A DNA stretch of 64,000 nt from Terrilactibacillus sp. S3-3 (GCA_030437565.1 CP129291.1:2666001-2730000); one strand, 5' to 3'; counted from the stretch's first letter, positions 52,543 to 64,000 are shown. The notes: generated from the letters alone by a model not told the origin. Translations and numbers: made by a program.

Positions 52543-54895
52543 TACTGTTTTTGTTTTTTCTCTTTTTTCTTCTTCTTTTTTTTCTTGAAAGCCTCGTGGT
52601 TACCCTGCCCTTGACGGGATGAGGCCCCCCGCTTGATTTCTTTTCTTCCCTCTATGGGGCTTAGGCTTGTGTTTTTTTTTTCTTCGCCGTTACCCTTTTC
52701 GGGCTTCGCCGGCCTTCCTTGAATAATTGTCGGCCGTTCTTTTTTTTCTTTCTCGGTTTAATCGGCCCCATGCCGACAACCTCAAAATCAATAGAGCGTT
52801 CATCGAGATTGACATTGAGGACGCGAACCTCTATTTGATCACCGATGCGGTAGATGTTGCCCGTCCGTTCACCAATCAGCGCCATATGTTCCTCACTGAA
52901 ATGATAATAATCATCCGTTAGGTAGCTGATATGGACAAGCCCTTCGATCGTATTCGGCAATTCCACAAATAAGCCGAAATTGGTGACACCGCTCACGACG
53001 CCGACAAATGATTCGCCGATTTTGTCCTGCATAAATTCCGCTTTTTTTCAGATCATCCGTTTCCCGCTCAGCCTCGACTGCCCGCTGCTCGCAGGCCGAT
53101 GTATGCCGGGCAATCTCCGGCATTTCTTTTTTCCAGTACTCCTGTGTTTTGACATCCACTTTGTTTTAAAAATAAATACTTTCGAATCAAACGGTGGACA
53201 GTCAAATCGGGATAACGGCGGATTGGCGACGTAAAATGCGTATAATATTCGGTCGCCAGGCCGAAGTGGCCAAGATTCTGATGCGAATATTTCGCTTTTT
53301 GCATCGAGCGGAGCATCACCGTGCTGATCACCGCTTCTTCGGGCTCGCCTTTTACTTTTTCAAGCAGCGACTGCAGCGTCCGCGGATGGATATGATCAGG
53401 AGTTCCGCGCAGCACATAGCCGAAGTTGACGGCAAAATTAAAGAATTTCTCCAATTTTTCAGGGTTCGGATCTTCGTGAATCCGGTAAAGAAAAGGCAGT
53501 TCCATCGCGCTAAAATGTTCGGCCACCGTCTCATTGGCTGCGAGCATAAAGGACTCAATCAGCCGCTCCGCAACGGTCCGTTCGCGAATGACGACATCGG
53601 TCGGCTTGCCTTCTTCATCGACGATAATTTTAGCTTCCGTAAAATCAAAGTCAATCGCCCCGCGCCGGCGCCGTTGTTCCTCTAATATGTGAGCTAATTC
53701 GCCCATCCGTTCAAAAAACGGGATCAGATCGTGATAGCGCTCAAGCACGCTGTCGTCTTCCTTTAGTAATATTTTTCGCACATTCGTATAGGTCATTCGT
53801 TCCGTCGTGCGGATAATGCTTGGAAAAATCTCGTGATCGACGACTTCGCCTTGGGGCGTGATCTCCATTTCACAGCTGATCGTCAGCCTGTCCACCTGCG
53901 GATTCAAACTGCAAATGCCATTCGACAGACGATGGGGGATCATCGGAATGACGCGATCAACTAAATAGACGCTGGTGCCTCTTTCGTAAGCTTCCTTGTC
54001 AAGCATCGACTCTTCCTTTACATAATGGCTGACATCGGCGATATGTACGCCAAGCCGGTAGTTGCCGTTCGGGAGCCTCACCACATTAACCGCATCATCC
54101 AGGTCCTTGGCATCTTCGCCGTCGATTGTCACGATCGTCTCGTTTCGCAAATCGCGCCGCCCTTCTTTCGGCCGGATCGATCGTATCCGGCACCGCTTTT
54201 GCCTCTTCCATGACTTCGGCCGGATATTCAAGCGGCAGACCATGCTTATATATTATGGACAGAATGTCGATTCCCGGATCATTCTTGTGACCTAAAATCT
54301 CAACAATCCGCCCCTCGGCATTTTTGCGGCCTTCAGGATACTTCGTGATCTCGGCCACGACCTTGTGGCCTTCCATTGCGCCGTTTGCCGCATCTTCCGG
54401 AATGAATATGTCGCTCGATATCCGATTATCGTCAGGTATAACAAATCCAAAGTGCTTGCCGGCATTATATGTCCCGACTACTTTCGTTACACCGCGGTCG
54501 ATAATCCGGATAACCGTACCTTCAGGACGCTCGCCTGAAGGTTTCCGGGCAACGCGGACAATCACGGTATCGCCGTTCATCGCTCCGGCAAGGTCGCCCT
54601 GGGCAACATACACATCGTCAATGCCCTCTTCTTCCGGAATAATAAACGCGAATCCTTTGGCATGGCTTTCCACCTTGCCGCGGATCAGGTTCATTTTTTC
54701 CGGCAGCCCATAGCGATTGCTGCGGGTTCTGATAATGAGTCCCTGCTCTTCCATCTCATTTAGCGTTTTTACAAAGGCTTTGAAACTTTCGGACTGCGTC
54801 ACTGGAAAAACCTCTGTAAGCTCCGAAAGCGTCATTGGTCTGTATGCTTCTTCCTTCATATAAGCAAGGATCTCTTGTATGCGTTCTTCTGACAC
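52543..54895 (-). CDS. rnr: Ribonuclease R, frameshifted
   Basis: 3'-5' exoribonuclease. Order of domains: N-terminal winged helix ([18 protein letters not shown]), two cold-shock-type OB folds ([36 protein letters not shown]), the RNB catalytic core with the Mg-binding Asp cluster ([13 protein letters not shown]) and an S1 domain ([24 protein letters not shown]), then a lysine-rich tail of about 80 codons. Frames change near 54165-54180, 53150-53165, 53040-53050, 52670 and 52640. The start is GTG at 54895 with GGGAGG upstream. Its RNA-degrading role also serves tmRNA-mediated rescue, which fits the neighbours smpB and ssrA. Confidence 0.94.
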
Positions 54896-54913
54896 GTAAA
54901 TAACCTCCCAGTT

Positions 54914-55662
54914 TTAGGAAGCAGACCAATCCAAGCTTTCGAGAAACGCATAAATATCCTGGTTCAATTGCTCTTTTTCTGCTCCTATTGTAATGACATG
55001 CGTCGAGTTTTCATACCACTTTATCTGTTTTTGTTCCGATTCAATTTCACTATAAATAATATTTGCACTATTAGTATCGATGATTTCATCGCGCCGAGCC
55101 TGGACAACAAATGTCGGGGCATAAATGAGATCAACATGCCGGCGGACATCCTGAATAAGGTCTGAAGCGCCTTAATCGAGAGCATTGGCGTTTTTCTTAT
55201 CCCGGCCATCTCCCGCTCGATCTCATCTTCCGTTTTTCCTTCATAGCGTTTGTAATTCTCCGCATATTTTAAAACGCCGGCGTAGATGTTTTTTTCCGAT
55301 TTCGCGTTCATCGGCGCGCACATCGATACAATACCCTTTACTGGAAGAGTGTAACCACATTTGAGGGAAAATACCCCTCCCAATGACAATCCGCAGACGG
55401 CAATTTCTTCATGCCCTGATTGTTTTAGATGAGCATAAGCATTTTTCACATCCTGCCACCAGTCATCCGGACCGGTTTTCAGCAGTTCTTCCGGCGCCAC
55501 GCCGTGCCCTTTATAATGCGGGGCATGGCAAGTATAGCCCCTCTTGTTGAGAAACCGTCCGAGTATCCGTACATCTGATGAATTTCCCGTAAAACCATGC
55601 AGCAATAAAACCGCTCTCGGTCCGCCTTCAAATAAAAAAGGCTCTGGCGGTCTGACTTTCAT
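54914..55662 (-). CDS. est: Carboxylesterase, frameshifted
   Basis: Alpha/beta-hydrolase of the thermostable Est30/YvaK group. [14 protein letters not shown] is the oxyanion loop, [11 protein letters not shown] the nucleophile elbow with Ser, the Asp lies in [11 protein letters not shown] and the His in YENSTHVIT. The frame changes near 55155-55165; after it, the sequence runs to the TAA at 54914 (ESLDWSAS). About 249 residues. The ATG at 55662 is chosen over the frame start at 55710 because GGGGGGAGAAAG is directly upstream. The neighbours secG-est-rnr are conserved, though here two genes stand between secG and est. Confidence 0.92.
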
Positions 55663-55710
55663 TCTTTCTCCCCCCAACAACAAAGATGCATCCTTTTCAT
55701 AAAAAGCCAA

Positions 55711-56140
55711 CCTCTTTTACGAGTCGGCTCAACCTTAGCAGCCGAACCTTGACCAACTAAATGTTTACAATTTTTAAAATTAAAGTAAGACAAGTGTCCT
55801 CTTCCTGTTAAAAGCTTACTGCAATCAATGATCGGCTAAAAAAGATGTTTTTTTAACTTACCGGCAAACCTTCCTTTTCTTGCTTATTATACGCTTTCCT
55901 CGCCATTAGGCAAAGTGACCGATCCGAGATCAGTACTGTCTGCAGCTGCCAAAATGTATATATAAACCCGGGCTGCACCCATTCATTTACCCGTCCCAGC
56001 CCAAAAGTGCGGCACCTTCTTTACCGTCCGGGCCGTCTGAAATAACAGTCCGAAGAGGCCGATCACTGCCGATCACTTAAAAAAAGAGACCAGATGCAGG
56101 CAGCCGCTCATCACGAAAACGACCGGCCGGCACCGGGCCT
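55711..56140. other. Intergenic region est-tauE
   Basis: About 430 bases. No supported coding frame or RNA; the frames at 56073-56426 are shadows of the tauE gene. Confidence 0.45.
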
Positions 56141-56941
56141 CTATCGCTCCCGCCAAATCGGAAGATGTGAAAACAGCGGCCTCAAGGCGTTGACAATTAA
56201 TAACATGATCACAATCAGCATGATCGGGCGAATCACTTTGCTGCCGCTTCTTCTGGCAATAATTGCCCCAATGTAGGAGCCGGCGCTGACGGAAACAGCC
56301 AGCATGAGACCGGTGATCCAGTGTACCTGCCCGTACGCTGCATATGTCACAAACGCCGCGATATTTCCCAGCAGTCCGACTGCTTTTGCCGAGCCGCTGG
56401 CCTGAATAAAATTGAGGCCGAACCAAAGAACGAAAGAAAAAGTGGCTAAAAGGCCCGATCCCGGCCCAAAGAATCCTTCATAAAACCCAATGGCTAAACC
56501 GGTTAAAAAAATGCCCGCGCCTCTCCATTTTGACAGAGAAAAATGTGTCTCAATTTCTTCGCTGCCGAAATTTCTTTTGATTAGAACCGCGATCCCGACA
56601 GCTGTAAGCAGGCAAATCACAATCGTCTGCAGAATCGCCTGAGGAATGCCGATCGCCGTGATGATGCTGCCGAGCACGGCTCCGGGCAGCACGCCGATTA
56701 AACAGAGAACCGTTTGCGGCCACCATTTAATGAAGCCCATCTGATTAAATTTCCACGTCCCTACCAAAGAACCGAAAGACAATGCAAATTGATTCGTCCC
56801 AAGAGCGGCTTGCGGAGGCAAACCAATCAAAAAAAGAGTAGGCAGGCTGAACAATCCGCCGCCGCCAATGATCGTATCCACCGCTCCTGCCAGCATTCCG
56901 CCAATGAGCAAAAGAAAGACGCTTGCCAAGTGAATCGTCAT
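56141..56941 (-). CDS. TauE/SafE-family sulfite exporter-like permease
   Basis: Intact 266-residue inner-membrane protein with about eight transmembrane helices. The two TauE halves are seen as GGMLAGAVDTIIGGGGLFSLPTL and GLAIGFYEGFFGPGSGLL, with the conserved Gly-Pro-Gly-x-Gly. Family members move sulfite, sulfoacetate or other organic anions; the substrate here is unknown. It is preceded by GGGGAGGATG and a twin palindrome, and it is divergent from a TrmB-family gene. Confidence 0.9.
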   Translation of the reverse strand: MTIHLASVFLLLIGGMLAGAVDTIIGGGGLFSLPTLFLIGLPPQAALGTNQFALSFGSLVGTWKFNQMGFIKWWPQTVLCLIGVLPGAVLGSIITAIGIPQAILQTIVICLLTAVGIAVLIKRNFGSEEIETHFSLSKWRGAGIFLTGLAIGFYEGFFGPGSGLLATFSFVLWFGLNFIQASGSAKAVGLLGNIAAFVTYAAYGQVHWITGLMLAVSVSAGSYIGAIIARRSGSKVIRPIMLIVIMLLIVNALRPLFSHLPIWRER

Positions 56942-57375
56942 AAAAATATTTCATCCTCCCCAAAAGCTTAAATAAGGTTGACCATAAGTTCGTTACTATC
57001 GTAATAGTTACGTCACTATTATAATAGTCAATAAAAAAAGATACAATTAAATTGTTTTCTTTAACTCCTAAAAAAATGAACGCCAACGCAAACTTGATGA
57101 TATCAACAGATCCTTTTGGAGTTTTTAGGGAAAAAGAACTGTTTGACACAGCAATAAAACGGCTTATTAACGAAACGAGCTACTTCTACTCGTTGGCTTC
57201 CGTTAGCGCTTGTAAGAATTAGGGAAAAAAAAATTATTGAAAATCGGCTTTGATCTCCCCAAAATTTTGTAAAGAGGGTTTATCGCCGGCAGCCAAATCA
57301 AACTTGGCACATACCTTTCAAAAATCTTTTTGTTCCGGGCGTGAAAATGTTACATTTATAGCAGGAGGTTTTTCG
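56942..57375. promoter_or_regulatory. Divergent promoter region tauE-trmB
   Basis: On the minus strand TTGACT (57028-57033) can serve as the -35 of tauE, with the spacer and -10 covered by the two palindromes below. On the right the region holds no gene; the long frame from 57250 only becomes protein-like at its second Met. Confidence 0.5.
56995..57028. promoter_or_regulatory. Twin palindromic operator
   Basis: ACTATCGTAATAGT (56995-57008) is nearly palindromic, and ACTATTATAATAGT (57015-57028) is a perfect 14-bp palindrome. Their centres are 20 bases apart, about two DNA turns, so two dimers can sit on the same face. The pair covers the likely tauE promoter. ACTATnnnAATAGT-type half sites recall operators of DUF24/MarR-type regulators such as CatR/YodB; the neighbouring TrmB protein is another candidate. 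Confidence 0.75.
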
Positions 57376-58215
57376 ATGGAACTCATTGAAACATTGCAGA
57401 GTTTAGGATTGACTCAATATGAAGCAAAAACCTTTGCCTCTTTGGTTGCTGCCGGAACAGCGACGGCTTATCGAGCCAGCAAACTGTCCGGTGTGCCGCG
57501 AGCGCGGATTTATGAAATTTTAGAGTCACTTGAAAATAAAGGATTGGTTATGACGGAAGAAGCCGGCGGGAGCAAAAACTATACCTCGCTCCCTGTTGAT
57601 GTGTTTTTGGAGCAGCAAAAACAAGATTGGGAGAGAGTCTACCAAACGGCAAAATCGCAATTGAAACAGCTGGAAAACAAACAGCCTGAAAAAGCCCATT
57701 ATGTGTCAACCGTTACAGGAACGGAAAGCATCTTGTCATTTTGCCGGACTTTAATTCAAAATGCCAAAAAACAAATTCTGCTGTCAATGTGGGATCCGAT
57801 GTACAGCGAACTGCTCCCCGAGTTTCTGGAGAAAGCGGAGCAGCATTGCCGGATTCACGGCATCGTTTTTGACGTCGATCAACCGCTGGAGGGCCTGATT
57901 TGCCACAGGAAAAACGATTACATGAGCAGCTTGTCCGCTAATAAGTGGTTCATCTTGTCTGTTGACAGTTCGAAACTTTTATACGGCCATGCGGCTGAAA
58001 AAAATGAAAAAGCTTTTTTTACCGATGACTCCGTGCATCTTTTCTTATTAGAGGATTACATATGGCATGATGTCTTGGTCAACCGATTGGTGGAAAAAGG
58101 GGATCAAAAGCAGCTGGATGATTGGATACTCCCTGAAATGGAACGCTTTTTTGACCAAAAAATGGTTCCGGATTCATTTTGGGAAAAAGACAGCGGCGAT
58201 CCGGAAACAAGCTGA
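57376..58215 (+). CDS. TrmB-family transcriptional regulator
   Basis: Intact 280-residue protein. The N-terminal winged helix is LTQYEAKTFASLVAAGTATAYRASKLSGVPRARIYEIL, broken here only for length: the recognition helix is in SGVPRARIYEIL. A coiled-coil stretch (about 85-110) and a C-terminal TrmB-type effector domain follow (SILSFCRTLIQNAKKQILLSMWDP). TrmB proteins often sense sugars or other small molecules. The ATG at 57376 has GCAGGAGG upstream; the longer frame from 57250 is not used. It is divergent from tauE. Confidence 0.88.
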   Translation: MELIETLQSLGLTQYEAKTFASLVAAGTATAYRASKLSGVPRARIYEILESLENKGLVMTEEAGGSKNYTSLPVDVFLEQQKQDWERVYQTAKSQLKQLENKQPEKAHYVSTVTGTESILSFCRTLIQNAKKQILLSMWDPMYSELLPEFLEKAEQHCRIHGIVFDVDQPLEGLICHRKNDYMSSLSANKWFILSVDSSKLLYGHAAEKNEKAFFTDDSVHLFLLEDYIWHDVLVNRLVEKGDQKQLDDWILPEMERFFDQKMVPDSFWEKDSGDPETS

Positions 58216-58271
58216 TTGGTTAAAAACGGAGGCCTGGCTCCCTGCGGTTCACCTACCCTCCTGTTCGTAAA

Positions 58272-58308
58272 CAAAAACCGAAGCCCAAAAGGCTTCGGTT
58301 TTTGTTTG
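58272..58308. terminator. Terminator between trmB-type gene and secG
   Basis: AAAACCGAAGCC / GGCTTCGGTTTT with a 5-nt loop; the flanks make it bidirectional for the two convergent genes. Confidence 0.9.
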
Positions 58309-58310
58309 CT

Positions 58311-58541
58311 TTAAAAATAATACCCGAGCAAAAAGGCACAGGCAAAAAACACAAAAGAAAAAAAGGCCGTTAGCCGGCTGAGCCCCACTTCAATCCCTCT
58401 GGATTTTTGTTTGCCAAAAAGCTGTTCGGCACCGCCTGTTATGGCACCCGAGAGTCCGTCACCTTTGCTTCTTTGTAAAAGAATGAGAATGACCATGAGC
58501 ACGGCCGATACCAATAAAAGCACGAGCAAAAATGTATGCAT
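58311..58541 (-). CDS. secG: Protein translocase subunit SecG
   Basis: Intact 76-residue subunit of the SecYEG channel with two transmembrane helices (about 1-21 and 52-74) and a central loop containing the conserved GLSGAITGGAEQLFGKQKSRG. It assists SecA-driven protein export. It stands between the TrmB-type gene and eno; in related genomes est and rnr follow directly. Confidence 0.96.
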   Translation of the reverse strand: MHTFLLVLLLVSAVLMVILILLQRSKGDGLSGAITGGAEQLFGKQKSRGIEVGLSRLTAFFSFVFFACAFLLGYYF

Positions 58542-58724
58542 TTAAAACTCCCCTATCTTTCGAGCCAAGTCTTCCAATTCATCAATACTTTTAATTTAAC
58601 ATACGCGTTCTGGCACCGCAACTCGAGTTTGCCAAAAATGGCGGTTAAATCTGATCCATTACCGACACATCATCCTCAAGCGGACAACCAACTTCAAAGA
58701 AAACGCCCGCTTGTCCCATAATCG

Positions 58725-58760
58725 AAAAAAGGGATGCCCGATTTTGGCATCCCTTTTTTG
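58725..58760 (-). terminator. Terminator of the glycolytic operon
   Basis: AAAAAAGGGATGCC / GGCATCCCTTTTTT with a 7-nt loop, directly after eno. Confidence 0.92.
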
Positions 58761-58769
58761 CATCGCATT

Positions 58770-60068
<1,299 letters not shown>

Positions 60069-60149
60069 TTATTGTTATCATTTATCAAACTTGTATATTT
60101 TTCAAACTGTGTACCGCTCATTCTTAATGCACAACGAGGCTTTCGCCCG

Positions 60150-61659
60150 TCATTTCTTCAGCTGCTGGCCGACATTGAGTAATTCAAGCAGTGTCGGGAT
60201 CAGATCGGCCAGTTTGCCGTCTTTCCGCAGTCGGACATCTTCTTTTGTCACGATCACTGGCACCGGATTGGTTGTATGGGCAGTCATCGGTTTGCCGTCC
60301 AGTGTGACCACTTCGTCGGAATTCCCGTGATCGGCGGTAATGATCGCGTCTCCGCCTTTTGACAGGATGGCTTCGATAACTTTGCCCAGGCACTCATCAA
60401 CGGCTTCAATCGCTTGAATAGTCGGTTCGAGCATACCTGAATGCCCAACCATGTCAGGATTGGCAAAATTTAATATAATGGCATCATGATTTTCCTCTTC
60501 AATATCTTTTAAAAGAGCATCCGTCACTTTATAAGCGCTCATTTCCGGCTGCAAATCATAGGTGGCCACTTTCGGCGAAGGAATGAGGATCCGATCTTCG
60601 CCTGGAAATTTCTGTTCGCGCCCGCCGCTGAAGAAGAAAGTCACGTGCGGATATTTTCGTTTCCGCAATCCGCAGCTGTTTGAGGCCGGCATTCGAAACG
60701 ACTTCGCCGAAAGTATTTTTCAGATCCGTCTTTTTGAAAGCCACTTCGCCATTTACCGTGTCGCTGTAATGCATCATGCAGACAAAATGTGTGTCCTTCG
60801 GAAAGCGATCTCCGCGTTCAAAGCCTTGAAAGTCCGGTTTTGTAAACACTTCCGAAAGCTGAATGGCCCGATCAGGCCGAAAGTTAAAGAAGATGATCAC
60901 ATCGCCGTCTTGAACTGTTCCAACAGGCGTGCCGTCCTCGCGCTTAATAACGGAAGGTACGATAAATTCATCAAAAACCTCTTGACTGTACGAATCGGAC
61001 ACCGCTGTAAGCGGATCTGTATATGACGGTCCTTCCCCGTAAACCATCGCCCGATATGTTTTTTCAACCCGGTTCCAGCGTTTGTCGCGATCCATCGCAT
61101 AGTAGCGTCCGGAAACGGTGGCTATTTCTCCGACACCGTATTCTTTTGTTTTTTCTTGAATCGCCTTGATATATTCCTTTGCCGTCTGCGGTCCGACATC
61201 CCGCCCGTCTGTAAAACCGTGGATGTACACTCGATTCACTTTTTCCATCGCTGCCAGTTTCAGCAAAGCGAAAAGATGATCGATGTGGCTATGTATGCCG
61301 CCGTCGGAAATCAACCCGATAAGATGAAGAGCCGTTCCTTTTTCCTTGGCAATCGAAATGGCTTTCAGGAGCACGTCATTTTTGAAAAAATCGCCGGTTT
61401 GAACCGCTCGATTTATTCGGGACAAGCTTTGATAAACAACGCGGCCCGCCCCGATGTTCAAGTGCCCGACTTCAGAGTTTCCCATTTGCCCTTCCGGCAG
61501 TCCGACAAACTGACCGTCGGCCCTCAGGGTCGCATGGGGATAGTTGTTCCAATAGCGATCAAAATTTGGTTTCTTTGCCTGCGCCACTGCATTCCCTTTT
61601 CTCTCTTCTCTCAGCCCGAAGCCGTCGAGAATAATCAGCGCATGGGGTTTCCTAGACAT
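60150..61659 (-). CDS. gpmI: 2,3-bisphosphoglycerate-independent phosphoglycerate mutase, frameshifted
   Basis: Mn-dependent enzyme (about 508 residues after joining). The N-terminal metal site is [13 protein letters not shown], then the catalytic Ser in [30 protein letters not shown], and the second metal site [17 protein letters not shown] and [11 protein letters not shown]. The frame changes near 60652-60660, after LRIAETEKYPH. The ATG at 61659 is preferred, having GGAGG upstream; it overlaps the tpiA end by eight bases. Confidence 0.95.
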
Positions 61660-62413
61660 TATAAGCCTCCTCAATCAATTCTAAAAAGGATTGGGGATTT
61701 AAGCTGGCGCCGCCGACCAAAGCGCCGTCGATATCCGGCTGCTTTATGAAGCCGCCGATATTATCCGCGTTGACGCTGCCGCCATATTGAATGCGGACGG
61801 CCTCGGCAATCGATGGGTCGTAAATTTCAGCCAGCGTCTGGCGAATGTAGTGGCAGACTTCACCCGCGTCATCGGCAGAGGCTGATTTACCTGTGCCGAT
61901 GGCCCAAATAGGTTCATAAGCAATGACAATGGACGATGCGTCTTTCCCCTTAACTCCCTTAAATGCTTTTGTTACTTGTTTTTTTACAATCGACTGCCAT
62001 CTTCCGCCTTCTCGTTCTTCAAGCGTTTCGCCAACACAGACGATCGGCAGCAATTGATGCTTAAAGGCGGCAAGCACTTTCTGATTGACCGTGTCGTCCG
62101 TTTCCGCAAACATGGCTCTTCTTTCAGAGTGGCCTAGAATCACATAAGTGACACCTAGATCTTCTAGCATAACAGGGCTTATTTCCCCTGTAAAGGCCCC
62201 TGAATCCGCGAAATGCATGTTCTCGGCGCCGATTTTAAGATCGGAGCCTTGTGCATCGGCAACAAGACGATCGAGCGAAACAGCCGGCGCACATATAACC
62301 GAATCGACAGCATTTGCCGCAGGTATCTTGTCTTTAAATGATTCGACAAAGTCATGCGCTTCCTGCACGGTTTTGTTCATTTTCCAGTTACCTGCGATAA
62401 TTGGTTTTCGCAT
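61652..62413 (-). CDS. tpiA: Triosephosphate isomerase
   Basis: Intact 253-residue TIM barrel. N-terminal [11 protein letters not shown] with the catalytic Lys, [13 protein letters not shown] with the His, the base Glu in [16 protein letters not shown] (loop 6 follows) and the phosphate loop [12 protein letters not shown]. It interconverts DHAP and glyceraldehyde-3-phosphate. It is the third gene of the operon. Confidence 0.97.
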   Translation of the reverse strand: MRKPIIAGNWKMNKTVQEAHDFVESFKDKIPAANAVDSVICAPAVSLDRLVADAQGSDLKIGAENMHFADSGAFTGEISPVMLEDLGVTYVILGHSERRAMFAETDDTVNQKVLAAFKHQLLPIVCVGETLEEREGGRWQSIVKKQVTKAFKGVKGKDASSIVIAYEPIWAIGTGKSASADDAGEVCHYIRQTLAEIYDPSIAEAVRIQYGGSVNADNIGGFIKQPDIDGALVGGASLNPQSFLELIEEAYNV

Positions 62414-62466
62414 CAGGCAACACCTTCCTTTTCTGCGATTTCAACAAAGGCATTCGCCTTTCATGA

Positions 62467-63666
62467 TTACTGGGCGTCGTCCAATGCGGCAACACCCGGC
62501 AGTACTTTTCCTTCCATCAGTTCGAGGGAAGCGCCGCCGCCCGTCGAAATGTGGGTCATCTTGTCCGCCAAGTGGAATTTTTCTACCGCCGCTGCCGAGT
62601 CGCCGCCGCCGATAATTGTTGTTGCACCTTCGGCATCGGCCAAAGCTTCGGCGACGCCCTGTGTTCCCTTGGCGTAGGCGTCCATTTCAAAAACGCCCAT
62701 CGGTCCGTTCCAAACAACCAGCTTCGATTTGCGGATCACATCACCGAAAAGTTCAACGGTTTTCGGGCCAATGTCAAGTGCCTGCCATTGATCCGGAATT
62801 TGGTCGATATCGACGACCTTTTTGTTTGCCGTTTCTGAAAAATCATCGGCAACAACAGTATCAACCGGAATATAGAAATTTACGCCTTTTTTCTTTGCTT
62901 TTTCCATAAACTCTTTTGCCAAATCGAGTTTTTCGGCATCGAGCAGCGATCGGCCGATTTCATATCCCTTTGCTTTCACGAATGTATAGGCAAGACCGCC
63001 GCCTACAATCAGATTATCCACTTTTTCAAGCAAATTGTCGATCACGCCTATTTTATCGGTGACTTTTGCTCCGCCGATCACCGCTGTAAAAGGATGTTCA
63101 GGATGTTCGAGTGAACGGCCGAGAATATTTAATTCCTTTTCCATGAGGAAACCGGCGGCAACGGCCGGCAAATATTCAGCGATGCCGACCGTCGAAGCGT
63201 GGGCTCTGTGCGCAGAACCAAAGGCATCGTTGACATAAATATCGGCAAGCGCAGCAAAAGCTTTAGCTAATGCTTTATCATTCTTTTTCTCGCCGGATTC
63301 AAACCGCACATTTTCAATAAGGAGAATATCGCCATTTTGGAGTTTTTTAACGGCGGCTTCCACTTCCGGGCCGACCACTTCATCTGTTTTGGCAACGGGT
63401 TTGCCGAGAAGTTCACCGAGCCGTTTGGCAACCGGAGTCAGTCTGAATTGCTCTTTGTTCTCACTTGTCGGCCTGCCGAGATGGGAGGCAAGAATCAATT
63501 TTGCTCCGTGATCAGATAGGTACTTAATAGTTGGGAGCGCGGCACGGATCCGCGTGTCATCCGTAATCGTCGCGCCGTCGAGAGGAACATTAAAATCAAC
63601 GCGGCAAAAAACTCTTTTGCCATTGACATCAATGTCGCGAATTGTTTTTAGCCAGCCATGGTCCAT
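62467..63666 (-). CDS. pgk: Phosphoglycerate kinase
   Basis: Intact 399-residue two-domain kinase. The substrate Arg/Asn/Asp loop is [19 protein letters not shown], the signature [11 protein letters not shown], and the nucleotide domain shows [30 protein letters not shown] and [12 protein letters not shown]. The start at 63666 ([17 protein letters not shown]) is a little longer than usual, with AAAGGAGCG close upstream. It lies about 60 bases after gapA. Confidence 0.97.
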   Translation of the reverse strand: MDHGWLKTIRDIDVNGKRVFCRVDFNVPLDGATITDDTRIRAALPTIKYLSDHGAKLILASHLGRPTSENKEQFRLTPVAKRLGELLGKPVAKTDEVVGPEVEAAVKKLQNGDILLIENVRFESGEKKNDKALAKAFAALADIYVNDAFGSAHRAHASTVGIAEYLPAVAAGFLMEKELNILGRSLEHPEHPFTAVIGGAKVTDKIGVIDNLLEKVDNLIVGGGLAYTFVKAKGYEIGRSLLDAEKLDLAKEFMEKAKKKGVNFYIPVDTVVADDFSETANKKVVDIDQIPDQWQALDIGPKTVELFGDVIRKSKLVVWNGPMGVFEMDAYAKGTQGVAEALADAEGATTIIGGGDSAAAVEKFHLADKMTHISTGGGASLELMEGKVLPGVAALDDAQ

Positions 63667-63680
63667 CGCTCCTTTGTTTT

Positions 63681-63715
63681 CAAACAGCGGAAACAGGAAG
63701 ACGTTTCCGCTGTTT
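63681..63715 (-). other. Intra-operon stem-loop between gapA and pgk
   Basis: CAAACAGCGGAAAC (63681-63694) pairs perfectly with GTTTCCGCTGTTTG (63702-63715). No T-run follows on the minus strand. Such hairpins in gapA operons often set the 3' end of the abundant gapA mRNA after processing. Confidence 0.75.
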
Positions 63716-63742
63716 GAAGTTCTTATTACGCCAGGCTGGTCG

Positions 63743-64000
63743 TTATTTAGCTAGTTTAGCAAAATAATTGACGGTTCTGATTAACTGGCAGGTGTAGGAC
63801 ATTTCATTGTCGTACCAGGCAACCGTTTTTACCAATTGTCTGCCGCCCACTTCAAGCACTTTCGTCAGCGTGGCATCAAATAAGGAACCATAAGACATCC
63901 CGATAACATCGGAAGACACAATCGGATCTTCTGTGTAGCCTAAAGTTTCGTTTTGTGCTTCCCTCATCGCTTTGTTAACTTCTTCAACGGTCATTTTTTT
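63743..64000 (-). CDS. gapA: Glyceraldehyde-3-phosphate dehydrogenase, C-terminal part
   Basis: Only the last 85 or so codons are in the window; the rest lies past the right edge. [36 protein letters not shown] and [15 protein letters not shown] are characteristic of the C-terminal catalytic domain. Operon order (gap-pgk-tpiA-gpmI-eno) supports gapA, the glycolytic isoenzyme, rather than gapB. It reads into pgk across the hairpin above. Confidence 0.95.
   Translation of the reverse strand, partial: KKMTVEEVNKAMREAQNETLGYTEDPIVSSDVIGMSYGSLFDATLTKVLEVGGRQLVKTVAWYDNEMSYTCQLIRTVNYFAKLAK

Overview
The window looks like a chromosomal segment of a spore-forming, low-to-moderate GC Bacillota of the order Bacillales. 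This is inferred from gene order and content: gapA-pgk-tpiA-gpmI-eno, secG-est-rnr-smpB-ssrA, an ilv-leu operon behind a T-box leader, a ytaF-type sporulation membrane protein gene and tar wall-teichoic-acid genes. A Sporolactobacillaceae-like genus is possible but not proven. Most longer genes are split by one to four frameshifts, usually at A/T or G/C homopolymers. The pieces join into full-length proteins, so I treat most as one gene with probable sequencing indels, and keep apart the few lesions that are not homopolymer slips.

Layout. 0-1.6 kb: a SWIM zinc-finger protein and an SGNH-hydrolase lipoprotein. 1.6-11.5 kb (minus strand): ilvD, a T-box leader, then ilvB-ilvN-ilvC-leuB-leuC-leuD-ilvA. 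leuA is absent; two strong hairpins fill the ilvC-leuB gap. 12-15.4 kb: hom-thrC-thrB. 15.4-24 kb: a possible 32-codon membrane peptide, an RpiR regulator, a chorismate mutase-DAHP synthase, a T-box-controlled HisC-family aminotransferase, IS200/IS605-like palindromes, and a T-box-controlled class V aminotransferase with serA. Together 1.6-23.5 kb covers branched-chain, threonine, aromatic and serine amino acid synthesis.

24-35.7 kb: HAD phosphatase, membrane-anchored beta-propeller-like protein, APC permease, AIM24-family protein, methyltransferase, ytaF, holin-like protein, MFS transporter, chemotaxis transducer and AI-2E-family transporter. 36-41 kb: tarI-tarJ, a CDP-glycerol-type transferase and a tarL-like polymerase, a set that fits poly(ribitol phosphate) teichoic acid synthesis. 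41-50.6 kb is the accessory part: thioesterase, ArsR, DUF805, RQC-minor protein, LD-carboxypeptidase, two copies of a leader-plus-small-membrane-protein cassette, a decayed fic gene next to an IS3 remnant, and an intact IS256 element between divergent paiB and mocR genes.

50.9-64 kb (mostly minus strand): ssrA (tmRNA), smpB, rnr, est, an inserted tauE/trmB pair with a twin palindromic operator, secG, then eno-gpmI-tpiA-pgk and the 3' part of gapA at the window edge. No CRISPR array, rRNA or classical tRNA gene was seen. The most notable unexplained items are the duplicated cassette (42.4 and 45.2 kb), the twin operator at 57.0 kb, the 32-codon ORF whose ribosome-binding site lies in a terminator stem, and the unusual tmRNA tag frame.
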